Shown one piece after another: positions 25,114-33,854 of a DNA stretch of 55,373 nucleotides. Each line of letters opens with the position of its first letter. Within the stretch, counting starts at the first letter, position 1. The translations under genes were made by a program, and so were the position numbers. The notes under the pieces were generated by a model, which saw only the letters and a program-made list of their open reading frames with translations, did no database searches and was not told the DNA's origin. Source of the stretch: Comamonadaceae bacterium (GTDB taxonomy: Bacteria; Pseudomonadota; Gammaproteobacteria; Burkholderiales; Burkholderiaceae_C); assembly GCA_947450695.1 (NCBI GenBank), contig CANFWV010000016.1, positions 1 through 55,373 on the forward strand, written 5' to 3'.

Positions 25114-25902
25114 TCAGAACATATGGCGCATCCCTTGAGCCGTTTCGCTCAGCACATTCAGCACGCGCCGCACGGCGTCTTCACTCGACTCGTGCCCCAT
25201 TGGCATGGTCACACTCAGCGCGCCCATCACCTGACCGTGGCGGTCACGCAGCGGCACGGCAATTCCGCGGTAGTTGAGCTCGAGTTGCTGCTCCGACAGC
25301 GCCCATCCCTGCGCTCGCACTCGGGCCAGTTCTATGCGCAAGCGGTCCTTGCTGGCAATGGTGTGCGAGGTGTAAGTGCTCAGGGTGTTGTTGGCCAACC
25401 AGGTTTCAACCCAGTCTGGGCCGCGCAGAGCCAGTAGCAGCAAACCCGCCGCTGTCACCTGCGCTTGGACTCGGGCGCCGAGCACATAGCCGGTGTTCAT
25501 GACGCGGTTCGAGCCGTTGCGGGCGATGTAGACAATGTCGTCGCCGTCCATCACGCTGACAAAAGCACTTTCTTGTGTGCCGGCGGTGACGCGCTGCAAA
25601 AACGGCTGCACGATGCGCGGCAGCCGCGCTGACTCCAGGTAGGACTGCCCCATCCGCAGCACCCGCGGCGTCAGCCAGAACAGTTTGCCGTCGGTGGCGA
25701 CGTAACCCAGATGCTCCAGCGTCAGCAAATACCGGCGTGCAGCCGTCCGGGTGATGCCGCAGCGTAGTCCGGTTTGGCTAGCGGTCATGCGCGGGTTGGC
25801 ATCGTCAAAACTCTCGATCACCGACAGGCCTTTTTCAAGACCGGCGATCCAATCGCGTTTGTCCAAAGCAGGGCGGATGCCGAGGGGGGCGGGCTGAGTC
25901 AT
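25114..25902 (-). CDS. IclR-family transcriptional regulator, PcaR/PobR-like
   Basis: 262 residues with an N-terminal winged helix-turn-helix (about 18-80: GLEKGLSVIESFDDANPRMTASQTGLRCGITRTAARRYLLTLEHLGYV) and a C-terminal IclR ligand-binding domain (about 95-255). The start FIESFDD/RTAARRYLLTL pattern is close to the PcaR/PcaU/PobR group that senses protocatechuate, 4-hydroxybenzoate or 3-oxoadipate. It is divergent from a transporter followed by quinate/shikimate and pca genes, so activation or repression of that operon by an aromatic acid or intermediate is likely. The intervening palindromes are probable binding sites. Confidence 0.88.
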   Translation of the reverse strand: MTQPAPLGIRPALDKRDWIAGLEKGLSVIESFDDANPRMTASQTGLRCGITRTAARRYLLTLEHLGYVATDGKLFWLTPRVLRMGQSYLESARLPRIVQPFLQRVTAGTQESAFVSVMDGDDIVYIARNGSNRVMNTGYVLGARVQAQVTAAGLLLLALRGPDWVETWLANNTLSTYTSHTIASKDRLRIELARVRAQGWALSEQQLELNYRGIAVPLRDRHGQVMGALSVTMPMGHESSEDAVRRVLNVLSETAQGMRHMF

Positions 25903-25944
25903 GGTGTTGTGTTCGTGGGTGAAACCCGAATTTCAATCGACTAT

Positions 25945-25972
25945 CGCACAATATTGCGCGTTAATCGCGCAA
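25945..25972. promoter_or_regulatory. Overlapping palindromes, probable IclR-family operator
   Basis: Between the divergent IclR and LivH genes, TTGCGCG (25954-25960) and CGCGCAA (25966-25972) form a perfect 7-5-7 inverted repeat. A second near-perfect 16-base palindrome, CGCACAATATTGCGCG (25945-25960), overlaps its left arm. Paired or overlapping palindromes are common at IclR-type sites. Identity of the binding protein is inferred from adjacency. Confidence 0.6.
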
Positions 25973-26049
25973 ATTTAAGGTCGCAAAAAATTCTAAAGTG
26001 GCAAACGGCTACAGTACGTCCCCAACAGCAACTTGCTAATCCTTAAGCC

Positions 26050-26925
26050 ATGACAGACTTCCTTCAACTCTTTTTCTCTGGCCTGGCCACTGGCAGCATT
26101 TATGCGCTGGCAGGGCTTGGTTTCACCCTGCTCTGGCAGGCCTCCGGCACGATCAACTTTGCACAAGGCGAGTTCGTCATGCTGCCGGCGTTCATGATGT
26201 TGGGCTTTATGTCTTTGGGTGCACCCATGTTGGTCAGCGTGGTCTGCACTGTCTTGCTGGCAGTGCTGCTCTTGGGTTGGGTCTTCAAACGGGGGTTGGT
26301 TGATCCGCTGTTCAAGTACGGCATGATGCCGATCGTGGTGGCCACCATTGGGCTGTCGATTGCGATGCGCAACGGCGTGCGGGCGGGTTTCAGCGCAGAG
26401 GCGCATCCTTTTCCCAGCCTCTTTGCGGAGAAGATCTACACCATCGCCGGTGTCACCATCAGCTTGCAGGACGTGGGCACCTTTGCGATGGCGCTGATCA
26501 TCGTCTTGGCAACCCAGGCTTTTTTGGTCAAGACCGTCACCGGTCGGGCCATGCAGGCTGTGGCCCAAAACACCGAAAGCGCGTCGGTGCTCGGCATCAA
26601 TGTGCCGCGCATGATTTTCTATACCTTCGCCATCAACGCCGTTTTGGCGGTGGCTGCGGCCATGCTGGTCACGCCCACGTACCTAGCCAAGTTCGACATG
26701 GGTGAAGGCCTCGGCAACAAGGCCTTCTTTGCGGCCATCATTGGCGGCTTCAACAATTCGCGTGGCGCTCTGCTGGGCGGGTTGATCGTCGGCGTCTGTG
26801 AAAACCTGGCGGCGGCCTATATTTCCCCCGCCTACAAAGATGCGGTGGCGCTGGTGATTTTCATGGTCGTGATTCTGTTCAAGCCGCAAGGGCTGCTGGG
26901 CAAAAAAGAGGAGCGCAAGGTATGA
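26050..26925 (+). CDS. livH: HAAT/branched-chain-type ABC transporter permease, LivH family
   Basis: 291 residues, about eight hydrophobic segments. Family landmarks are GLATGSIYALAGLGFTLLWQASGTINFAQGE at the N-terminus and AIIGGFNNSRGALLGGLIVGVCENL in the coupling region near the C-terminus. It forms the membrane pore with the next gene, overlapping it by four bases. The transporter is placed in front of quinate/shikimate catabolic genes and behind an aromatic-type IclR regulator. Uptake of an aromatic or hydroaromatic acid is more likely than of leucine. No substrate-binding protein gene lies in this cluster. Confidence 0.9.
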   Translation: MTDFLQLFFSGLATGSIYALAGLGFTLLWQASGTINFAQGEFVMLPAFMMLGFMSLGAPMLVSVVCTVLLAVLLLGWVFKRGLVDPLFKYGMMPIVVATIGLSIAMRNGVRAGFSAEAHPFPSLFAEKIYTIAGVTISLQDVGTFAMALIIVLATQAFLVKTVTGRAMQAVAQNTESASVLGINVPRMIFYTFAINAVLAVAAAMLVTPTYLAKFDMGEGLGNKAFFAAIIGGFNNSRGALLGGLIVGVCENLAAAYISPAYKDAVALVIFMVVILFKPQGLLGKKEERKV

Positions 26926-27929
26926 AGCTCTTGCAACACAAAGTCGGGTTGGCCGGCACATTGGTGATTGCCGCACTGCTTTTAGTGGCACCACAGTACC
27001 TGAAGAACTACGGCGTTTATTTGCTCAGCTACTGGTTGGTGTTTGTCATCGCCATCATGGGCCTGAACCTGACCACCGGTTACGCCGGCCAGAAGTCGCT
27101 GGGTCATGCCGCCTTTTTTGGCATCGGTGCTTACACCGTGGCGATCTTGATGAAGGCTGGTTTCAGTTTCTGGCTCGGGTTGCCGGCCGCCGCCTTGATC
27201 TGCTTTGTGGTCGGGCTGGTGCTGGGCTTTCCGGCGCTGCGCGTCCAGGCTATTTATCTGGCCTTTGCCACGCTCGGGTTCAATACCGCGATCTGGCTGG
27301 TGATGCGCAATGAGGAGTGGCTCACCGGCGGCACCTTCGGCATCAACAACATTGCAAGGCCCTCGCTGTTGGGCTATTCGCTGGAAGGCAATCGGCCGTA
27401 TTACTACTTCGTGCTGGCCGTCACCTTGGTGATGGCGGGCCTGCTATGGGGCTTGCTGCGCTCGCCTTGGGGCAAGGCGTTCAAAGCGCTGCGTGACAAC
27501 TCGATCCGGGCTGAGAGTTTGGGCATCGACATTCGGAATTACACCTTGCTGAGCTTTGCCATTGGCGCTGTGTATGCGGGTGTAGCGGGTGCACTGTTTG
27601 CATCGCTGGTGCAGTTCATCGAGCCGGCCCCCTTCACAGTGGGCGCCTCCATCATGATGTATTTGATGGTTGTGGTCGGCGGTGCGGGTTATTTTCTAGG
27701 GCCAGTTTTGGGCGCGGCCGTCGGCGTCGTGCTGCCGGAATGGATGCGCGATGTGCCCGGCGTAGCGGCTTGGTACTTGCCGATTTTTGGCTCCGCCGTG
27801 GTGTTGATGATGGTTTGGTTGCCGGACGGTTTGCTGAGCATTCCTGACCGCTTGAAGGAGCGCCGTGCCGCACGTGAAGCTTCCGCATTGCGCGCTGCCA
27901 ATGCAGCAAAAATGAAGGCTCGATCATGA
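26922..27929 (+). CDS. livM: HAAT ABC transporter permease, LivM family
   Basis: 335 residues with about nine hydrophobic segments. The LivM signature GLNLTTGYAGQKSLGHAAFFGIGAYT is at residues 45-70 and the coupling-helix region 'VVGGAGYFLGPVLGAAVGVVLPEWMRD' near 245-270. The C-terminus is a charged cytoplasmic tail rich in R, A and K. Start and stop overlap the neighbours by four bases each (ATGA), indicating a single operon with tight translational coupling. Confidence 0.9.
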   Translation: MKLLQHKVGLAGTLVIAALLLVAPQYLKNYGVYLLSYWLVFVIAIMGLNLTTGYAGQKSLGHAAFFGIGAYTVAILMKAGFSFWLGLPAAALICFVVGLVLGFPALRVQAIYLAFATLGFNTAIWLVMRNEEWLTGGTFGINNIARPSLLGYSLEGNRPYYYFVLAVTLVMAGLLWGLLRSPWGKAFKALRDNSIRAESLGIDIRNYTLLSFAIGAVYAGVAGALFASLVQFIEPAPFTVGASIMMYLMVVVGGAGYFLGPVLGAAVGVVLPEWMRDVPGVAAWYLPIFGSAVVLMMVWLPDGLLSIPDRLKERRAAREASALRAANAAKMKARS

Positions 27930-28684
27930 ACCATCCTTTGCTCAAAGTCACCGGCTTGAAGAAGGCTTACGGTGCGATTCAAGCCGTTGGCGGTGTCTCT
28001 TTTGAAGTCATGCCGGGCGAAATATTTGGCGTGATCGGGCCTAACGGTTCGGGCAAGACCACCATGTTCAACAGCGTGCTGGGGCAGATCACGCCCGACG
28101 CGGGCGAGATCGAACTGAATGGTCAGAGCATCAGCGGGCTGTCGCCGCTGGCGCTGAGTCGGCGTGGTGTAGGTCGTACTTTCCAGACGCTGCAGGTGTT
28201 CGGAAAAATGACGGTGCGGGACAACCTCATCGTTGCAGCACAAGAACACCAGGGCAGCATGCTGAGCCGCATGTTTGCACCCGGTGATTCAGGTCTGGGC
28301 GACAGGGCCGACGCTTTGATCGATCAATTCCGTATTCGGCACGTCTCCAACACGTTGGCCGGCACCCTGAGTTACGGTCAGCAAAAGTTGGTCGACATCG
28401 CCATGGCCTTCATGGCGCAACCGGCCTTGGTGTTGCTGGACGAACCCTGCGCCGGTGTCAACCCGAGTCTGGTCGGCGGCATTTCCAATCTGCTCAAAGA
28501 ACTCAACCGAAATTCTAAGCTGGGCCAGCAGAGTTCTTTCGTTGTGATTGAGCACAACATGGACTTCGTCATGGACCTGTGCCACCGCATCATGGTGATG
28601 GTCGAAGGTCGGGTCATGGCGATAGGCACACCGGCCGAAATTCGCGCCAACAAAGAGGTGCTTGACGCCTATCTGGGAAACTGA
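27926..28684 (+). CDS. livG: HAAT ABC transporter ATP-binding protein, LivG family
   Basis: 252 residues. Walker A GPNGSGKTT near residues 39-47, a Q-loop region GRTFQTLQVFGKMTV, signature 'LSYGQQKLVDIAMAFMAQP' (the usual LSGG is LSYG here, as in many LivG proteins), Walker B LVLLDEPCAGVNP and the switch histidine in VIEHNMDFV. It hydrolyses ATP with the following LivF protein to drive uptake. The C-terminal AYLGN ending is typical of LivG. The start overlaps livM by four bases. Confidence 0.92.
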   Translation: MNHPLLKVTGLKKAYGAIQAVGGVSFEVMPGEIFGVIGPNGSGKTTMFNSVLGQITPDAGEIELNGQSISGLSPLALSRRGVGRTFQTLQVFGKMTVRDNLIVAAQEHQGSMLSRMFAPGDSGLGDRADALIDQFRIRHVSNTLAGTLSYGQQKLVDIAMAFMAQPALVLLDEPCAGVNPSLVGGISNLLKELNRNSKLGQQSSFVVIEHNMDFVMDLCHRIMVMVEGRVMAIGTPAEIRANKEVLDAYLGN

Positions 28685-28686
28685 AC

Positions 28687-29451
28687 ATGGCCAACGACAT
28701 TTGTATCGAGTTTGACGATGTGGTGGCGGGTTACAAGGATTTCATGATCCTGAACAACCTGTCTTTCAAGGTTCGTCGTGGCACCATCACCTTGCTGTTG
28801 GGGCCCAACGGCGCCGGTAAATCGACTGTTTTAAAAACACTCTTTGGCTTGCTTAAGCCGCGTCAAGGCCGCATTCTGCTGGACGGCGAGGACATCTCTG
28901 GGGCGACGCAAAAAGCGCTGCTCGCCAAAGGCATTGCCTTTGTGCCGCAGGGGCGTAATCTATTTGGTCAGTTGACGGTTTTTCAAAACTTGGAACTGGG
29001 TGGCATCACGCTCGGCACCAAGACCACGCATGAGCGCATTCCCGAGGTGCTCAACTTTTTCCCTCGTGTGAAAGAGCGCTTGCATTCTCAAGCGTCCGCG
29101 TTGTCGGGTGGGGAGCAAAAGCAGCTTGAAATCGGTCGGGCTTTGTTGTTGCGTCCTAAAGTGCTGTTGATCGACGAGCCGTCGATTGGCTTGTCGCCGT
29201 TGGTGGTACAAGATGTTTTCAAATTGTTGAAAACCTTGGCAGCCCAAGGCACCACGGTGTTGATGGTCGAGCAAAACGTCAAAAGCGCGTTGAAGATTTC
29301 AGACGATGCGATTGCGCTGGAGTCTGGTCAATTGGTGCTTCACAAGGCTGCATCAGAATTGCTGGCCGACCCGCATATTGAACGGCTTTTTCTTGGTGGC
29401 GGCCACGTACCCGAAGTGAACAGCACCGCCAGCGTCGCTACCGCGGCGTGA
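28687..29451 (+). CDS. livF: HAAT ABC transporter ATP-binding protein, LivF family
   Basis: 254 residues. Walker A GPNGAGKSTVLKT, signature ALSGGEQKQLEIGRALL, Walker B VLLIDEPSIGLSP and the switch histidine position replaced by glutamine in VEQNVKSAL, which is the normal LivF state. It begins two bases after livG and ends 46 bases before the dehydratase gene pair, so it may be co-transcribed with the pca-type genes downstream. Confidence 0.92.
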   Translation: MANDICIEFDDVVAGYKDFMILNNLSFKVRRGTITLLLGPNGAGKSTVLKTLFGLLKPRQGRILLDGEDISGATQKALLAKGIAFVPQGRNLFGQLTVFQNLELGGITLGTKTTHERIPEVLNFFPRVKERLHSQASALSGGEQKQLEIGRALLLRPKVLLIDEPSIGLSPLVVQDVFKLLKTLAAQGTTVLMVEQNVKSALKISDDAIALESGQLVLHKAASELLADPHIERLFLGGGHVPEVNSTASVATAA

Positions 29452-29497
29452 TGTTTTTTTAAACTAATTTAATTGACTTGTCATGTCAGGACGCACC

Positions 29498-30451
29498 ATG
29501 AGCACCCTTTTACAAGCACTTTCTCAACCGTTATCGTCCACACTTTCCGCCGATCGCGAAGCCATTCCGGAAGCCACCAATCCCATTGGCTTGGACGGCA
29601 TTGAGTTCATTGAATACACCACCAGCAAGCCGCAGGCGCTGGGTCAGGTATTGGAAATGATGGGCTTTCGCCCGGTGGCCCGCCACCGCTCGCGCGAGGT
29701 GCTGCTCTACCGTCAAGGCGCCATCAACGTCATCGTCAACGCGCATGTGTCGGCCTTGCCGGATGGTGCTGTGCCACAAGACAAGCCGGTGATTGCGGCC
29801 ATTGGCCTGCGCGTGCGCGATGCCGCTGCGGCTTACCGTCGTGCGCTGGAGCGCGGTGCCTGGGCGGTGCCGCCACGCGTCGAGGTGATGGAGCTGAACA
29901 TCCCGGCGATTCATGGCGTTGGCAAGAGCCGCATTTACTTTGTTGACCGTTACGACAAATTCTCGATTTACGACGTTGACTTTGTGCCGATCCCGACGGT
30001 TGAACAGTACCCGCCAGCGGTGGCGGGTCTGCACTTTTTTGGCGTTGTTCAGTACATCGGCAATGACCGTACCGAAGACTGGGCCGAGTTTTACCGCGAG
30101 CTGTTTGGCTTCACTGATTTGCCGGACGACCAGCGCTTTGGCGTTTTGCCAAAGGGCCGCATTTTGCAAAGCCCGTGCCCGGCGGCGTCGCGCTTTTATG
30201 TGCAGTTGATCGAGCCTGAAGCCAGCGTGCTGGACGTCGAAGATGACGAAGCCTTGCAGCGCATCGGCTTGGGCACGGCTGACGTGCGTGCCACGGTGAC
30301 CGAGCTGGCCCAACGCGGCGTGGAGTTTGTGCAGTCGCGGGGTGTGCAGACCGAAGACCGCGGCGCACTCACCCGCACCTGGCTGCAAAGCGTCAGCTTT
30401 GAATTGGTCCAAGACCAGCGCACTGGCCCTACGAATGGCGAGCGGAGCTGA
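29498..30451 (+). CDS. HPPD-like VOC protein, probable split C-terminal half of a QuiC-type 3-dehydroshikimate dehydratase
   Basis: 317 residues from ATG 29498 (an ATG five codons upstream is also possible). It has two vicinal-oxygen-chelate modules, about 30-165 and 175-305, like 4-hydroxyphenylpyruvate dioxygenase. Of the three HPPD iron ligands, H179 (GLHFFGVV) and E302 (SVSFELVQ) are kept, but the second histidine is arginine (R255 in LQRIGL, where HPPD has QHIAL). It is therefore unlikely to be a working tyrosine-pathway dioxygenase. The next gene encodes the sugar-isomerase half of QuiC, so these two look like the fused QuiC1 protein of pseudomonads in two pieces and in reverse order. 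Confidence 0.72.
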   Translation: MSTLLQALSQPLSSTLSADREAIPEATNPIGLDGIEFIEYTTSKPQALGQVLEMMGFRPVARHRSREVLLYRQGAINVIVNAHVSALPDGAVPQDKPVIAAIGLRVRDAAAAYRRALERGAWAVPPRVEVMELNIPAIHGVGKSRIYFVDRYDKFSIYDVDFVPIPTVEQYPPAVAGLHFFGVVQYIGNDRTEDWAEFYRELFGFTDLPDDQRFGVLPKGRILQSPCPAASRFYVQLIEPEASVLDVEDDEALQRIGLGTADVRATVTELAQRGVEFVQSRGVQTEDRGALTRTWLQSVSFELVQDQRTGPTNGERS

Positions 30452-30454
30452 GCC

Positions 30455-31345
30455 ATGCACTACAGCGGAAACATCAGTGACTTCGGGATGGACACCATCT
30501 CTTTGGCCGGACCTTTGGAGGCCAAGCTCAAGGCCGTTCGCGAAGCTGGCTTCACGCAGATCATGTTGTCGGCACGCGACCTGGTCGGTCACCCTGAGGG
30601 TCTGGAGGCGGCCGTGCAGGCGGTTAAAACCAGCGGCTTGCGCGTCACCGGTTTCCAAGTATTGCGTGATTTTGAAGGCCTGTCAGGCCATCTGCACGAG
30701 TACAAGATGGACATCGCCAAGTCGATGCTCGAGATGTGCCACGCGCTGGATTGCCGCGTGCTGTTGATCTGCTCGTCGACCTCGGTGCACGCCACTGGCG
30801 AAACGGCCGCGCTGGTCAAAGACTTGCGCAAGCTGGCCATGCTGGCGATTCCGATGAACATCAAGATCGCCTATGAAGCTTTGTCGTGGGGCCGCGTGGT
30901 CAATGAATTTCCGCAGGCTTGGGAGATCATCACCCAAGCCGACATGCCGAACCTCGGTCTCGGTTTTGATTCGTTCCACATGTTTGCGACCAAGACCTCG
31001 CTGGACGAGCTCGACATGCTCGACCCGAACAAGATTTTTCTGGTGCAATTGGCCGACTTCATGTGGACCGAGATCAAGTCCGTAGAAGAGCGCATCACCA
31101 CGGCGCGGCATTTTCGGGTGTTTCCGGGCGAGGGTGTGCACAGCGAAGCGCTGGCTGCCTTGGTCAATAAGCTGCACAGTCTGGGTTATCGCGGTGACTA
31201 CAGCTTTGAAGTCTTCAACGACGACTACCAACAAATGCCCTTGCCGACGGTGGCGCAACGCGCCTGGCGCTCCGCTCAGTGGCTGGGTGAAGACGTGCTG
31301 CGTCGGTCGGTGCCGCTGCCGAATCAGATCAGGCTCAAACGCTGA
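30455..31345 (+). CDS. Sugar-phosphate-isomerase-like TIM barrel, probable 3-dehydroshikimate dehydratase (QuiC/AsbF type)
   Basis: 296 residues of a xylose-isomerase-like TIM barrel. Segments AVREAGFTQIMLSARDLVGHPEG, VTGFQVLRDFEGLSG, GLGFDSFHMFATKTS and YSFEVFNDDYQQMP resemble the metal-dependent dehydratases QuiC and AsbF, which turn 3-dehydroshikimate into protocatechuate. Acidic and histidine residues suited to metal binding are seen at E148-region, D187-H190-region and E267-region (positions approximate). The gene lies three bases after the HPPD-like gene and just before pcaB, consistent with feeding protocatechuate into the beta-ketoadipate pathway. Confidence 0.72.
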   Translation: MHYSGNISDFGMDTISLAGPLEAKLKAVREAGFTQIMLSARDLVGHPEGLEAAVQAVKTSGLRVTGFQVLRDFEGLSGHLHEYKMDIAKSMLEMCHALDCRVLLICSSTSVHATGETAALVKDLRKLAMLAIPMNIKIAYEALSWGRVVNEFPQAWEIITQADMPNLGLGFDSFHMFATKTSLDELDMLDPNKIFLVQLADFMWTEIKSVEERITTARHFRVFPGEGVHSEALAALVNKLHSLGYRGDYSFEVFNDDYQQMPLPTVAQRAWRSAQWLGEDVLRRSVPLPNQIRLKR

Positions 31346-31392
31346 AAAGGTCGCTAGACTCTTGGATTCACAACTTTTTAAAGCCACCGACC

Positions 31393-32640
31393 ATGAGTAT
31401 TTTCGAAGGCTTTTTGTCTACCTCTGAGAGCATCGATGCTTTTGGTGAGCGTCATTTTTTGGCGGCGATGCTGCGTTTCGAAGCCTCGTTGGCCAAAGCC
31501 CAAGCCACCGCCGGCTTGATTCCCCAAACGGCTGCGCAGTCCATCATCGACACCTGCAAAGTCGAGCTGTTTGACGTCAGCAAGATCGTTCGCGAAAGCG
31601 GGCGCGCCGGAACGCTGGCCATTCCCTTGATGAAAAGCTTGAAGGAAACGGTTGGTCTTTTCAATCCAGACGCGGTTCGCTTTGTCCACTTTGGCAGCAC
31701 CAGCCAAGACGTCATTGACACAGCGTTGTCGCTGGTCACGCGTGACGCGCTGTCCCTGGTGCAGGCCGATGTGCAAATCGCCATTGATGCCTTGCTGGCA
31801 CTGGCTGAGAAGCACGCCGCTGACCCGATATTGGCGCGTACTTTGCTGCAGCCGGCGTCGGTCACCAGTTTCGGTTTGAAATGTGCTGGCTGGGTTGCAC
31901 CGCTTATTCGCAGTCAGCAACGCTTGCAAATAGCGGCCGCCAACGCGCTGTGTGTCCAGCTCGGTGGGGCGGTCGGCACGCTGGCTCAAATGAAGGCGCA
32001 AGGTCCAGAGGTCATCGCTCTGATGGCCGCCGACCTGCAACTCAAAGCGCCGCTGGCCACCTGGCATACGCAACGCGACGAATGGGTTGCGCTGGGTTGC
32101 GAGCTGGGCTTGCTGGTCGGCAGCCTCGGCAAGATCGCCCGCGACATTTCGTTGATGGGGCAGTTCGAGGTCAATGAAGTGTCGGAGCCGACCGAACCTG
32201 GTCGCGGTGGTTCGTCAGCCATGCCGCACAAGCGCAATCCAGTGGCGTGCATGGTCGCGTTGGTGGCTGCGCAGCGCGCACCGCAGCGTGTCGCTGCCCT
32301 GTTGGCGGCGATGCCGCAAGAGCACGAACGCGCCCTCAGCCATTGGCAAACCGAGCTGGCCGAATGGCCGGGTCTGTTGATGTCGGCCCACGGCAGCGCC
32401 CGCGCCATGGCACAGGCTTTACCGGGCCTGCAGGTCGACACTGCGCGTATGCTGTTCAACTTGAATGCCCTGCGTGCGGTGCTGCCTATTGACGCTGCGG
32501 ACGAGTGGTTCAGCCCGGCGCTGGCCTTGCACGCGGCCAATGTCACACACACCCAACTGAAGGCGTTGAAAGCGTTGAACGCGCTCAATTCGCTTCAGGC
32601 CAACGACAGCTCTAAATCCCATACGAAAGCGAAACAATGA
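31393..32640 (+). CDS. pcaB: 3-carboxy-cis,cis-muconate cycloisomerase (PcaB)
   Basis: 415 residues of the fumarase/aspartase superfamily. Signature GSSAMPHKRNP lies at 273-283 and the conserved 'FGSTSQDVIDTA' at 100-111. These are characteristic of PcaB, the lactonising enzyme after protocatechuate 3,4-dioxygenase. Adenylosuccinate lyase, another family member, is less likely because of the pca and dehydratase neighbours. Its stop overlaps the next gene by four bases (ATGA). No strong ribosome-binding site precedes the ATG. Protocatechuate dioxygenase genes (pcaGH) are not in the window. Confidence 0.9.
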   Translation: MSIFEGFLSTSESIDAFGERHFLAAMLRFEASLAKAQATAGLIPQTAAQSIIDTCKVELFDVSKIVRESGRAGTLAIPLMKSLKETVGLFNPDAVRFVHFGSTSQDVIDTALSLVTRDALSLVQADVQIAIDALLALAEKHAADPILARTLLQPASVTSFGLKCAGWVAPLIRSQQRLQIAAANALCVQLGGAVGTLAQMKAQGPEVIALMAADLQLKAPLATWHTQRDEWVALGCELGLLVGSLGKIARDISLMGQFEVNEVSEPTEPGRGGSSAMPHKRNPVACMVALVAAQRAPQRVAALLAAMPQEHERALSHWQTELAEWPGLLMSAHGSARAMAQALPGLQVDTARMLFNLNALRAVLPIDAADEWFSPALALHAANVTHTQLKALKALNALNSLQANDSSKSHTKAKQ

Positions 32641-33842
32641 CCGACCCGAACAACCATCAAACGCAAGATTACGATGCAGGCCTGTTGAATCGCCGCCGCG
32701 TCTTGGGCAATGCCTGGGTCGACAAATCCCTGGTCAATGTCAATGACTTCAACGGTGAGTTCCAGAACCTGATCACGCGCTACGCGTGGAACGAGGTTTG
32801 GGGCCGTCCAGCCTTCGGCGACAAGACTCGTCGCTTGATGGTGCTGTCCACCATGATCGCGCTCAAAGCCTATGAAGAATTTACCCTGCATGTGCGCGCC
32901 GGCTTAGACGGCCCGCCAGAGTCGCGTTTAACGCCTGACGACATCAAGGAAGTGATCATCCAAGCGGCGATTTACTGCGGCGTGCCCGCAGCCAATCATG
33001 CGTTTTCAATTGCGGGTGCGATCTTGCGTGAAAAAGGATTGTTGACATCCACAGAATCGAAGCTATCCCCCAAACTCCATTGGGTCCGTGAAGGCCAAGG
33101 CCCGGTGGTGATGCTCAGCCATGCGCTTGGCTGCGACCTCAGCATGTGGGACGCGGTCACTGAACGCCTGAAGCAGCGCTTCACCGTCTTACGGTACGAC
33201 GCCCGCGGGCACGGTCAATCCGCAGCGCCTGCCGGCCCTTACAGCATGGAGATGCTGGCCGACGACGCTGCCGCACTCATCACCGCGCAGGCCACAGGCC
33301 CCGTGCATTTTGTCGGCCTGAGCATGGGCGGCATGACGGCACAGGCCTTGGCCGTACGGCATCCGCAACTCGTCAAGAGCATCACGATTTCAAATGCCGC
33401 CAATTTTTACGGTGAGCCCGCCGGTGCCATGTGGCGCGGCCGTATGAGCACCGTGCTGTCGCAGGGTGTCGCCGCTGTCGCCGAGGGGGCTATCCAACGC
33501 TGGTTCACGCCGGAGTTCATCGCCGACACGGCCGGCGGTGGTGCTGCGCGTGTGGCAACGCTGCGTCAGAAGCTCGAGAAACTCGCGGCAGAACCTTATG
33601 CGGCGAGTTGCGGTGCGGTGGCTGCGATTGATTTTCGCAGCAGCAACCAGCACATCACCTGCCCGACGCTGGTGATCGCCGGCACCCGCGACGAAGCCAC
33701 GCCACTGGCGCTGTCGGAAGCGATTGTCAGCAGCATTCCCGGCGCCCAAATCGCGACCTTGCCAGCCGCGCATTTGAGCGCGGTCGAGCAGCCGCAGGCA
33801 TTTGCAGCCTTGCTGGAAACGTTTTTGGATGGCGTGAAGTAG
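32637..33842 (+). CDS. PcaC-PcaD fusion: 4-carboxymuconolactone decarboxylase then 3-oxoadipate enol-lactone hydrolase
   Basis: 401 residues with two complete domains. Residues 10-130 are a carboxymuconolactone decarboxylase (ITRYAWNEVWGRP, H85 in FTLHVRAGL, AAIYCGVPAANHAFS). Residues 145-400 are an alpha/beta hydrolase with oxyanion region SHALGCDLSMWD, nucleophile S229 in GLSMGGMTA and catalytic histidine in AAHLSAVEQP. Together they carry out the two steps after PcaB, giving 3-oxoadipate. Known PcaL/PcaDC fusions of actinobacteria have the hydrolase first; here the order is reversed. The start overlaps pcaB by four bases. Confidence 0.9.
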   Translation: MTDPNNHQTQDYDAGLLNRRRVLGNAWVDKSLVNVNDFNGEFQNLITRYAWNEVWGRPAFGDKTRRLMVLSTMIALKAYEEFTLHVRAGLDGPPESRLTPDDIKEVIIQAAIYCGVPAANHAFSIAGAILREKGLLTSTESKLSPKLHWVREGQGPVVMLSHALGCDLSMWDAVTERLKQRFTVLRYDARGHGQSAAPAGPYSMEMLADDAAALITAQATGPVHFVGLSMGGMTAQALAVRHPQLVKSITISNAANFYGEPAGAMWRGRMSTVLSQGVAAVAEGAIQRWFTPEFIADTAGGGAARVATLRQKLEKLAAEPYAASCGAVAAIDFRSSNQHITCPTLVIAGTRDEATPLALSEAIVSSIPGAQIATLPAAHLSAVEQPQAFAALLETFLDGVK

Positions 33843-33854
33843 CCGGTCGTTGCG

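Noticed and set aside
29531..30658. 375-residue open frame antisense to the HPPD-like gene
   Set aside because: No recognisable domain and shadow-like composition; the plus-strand gene is well supported.
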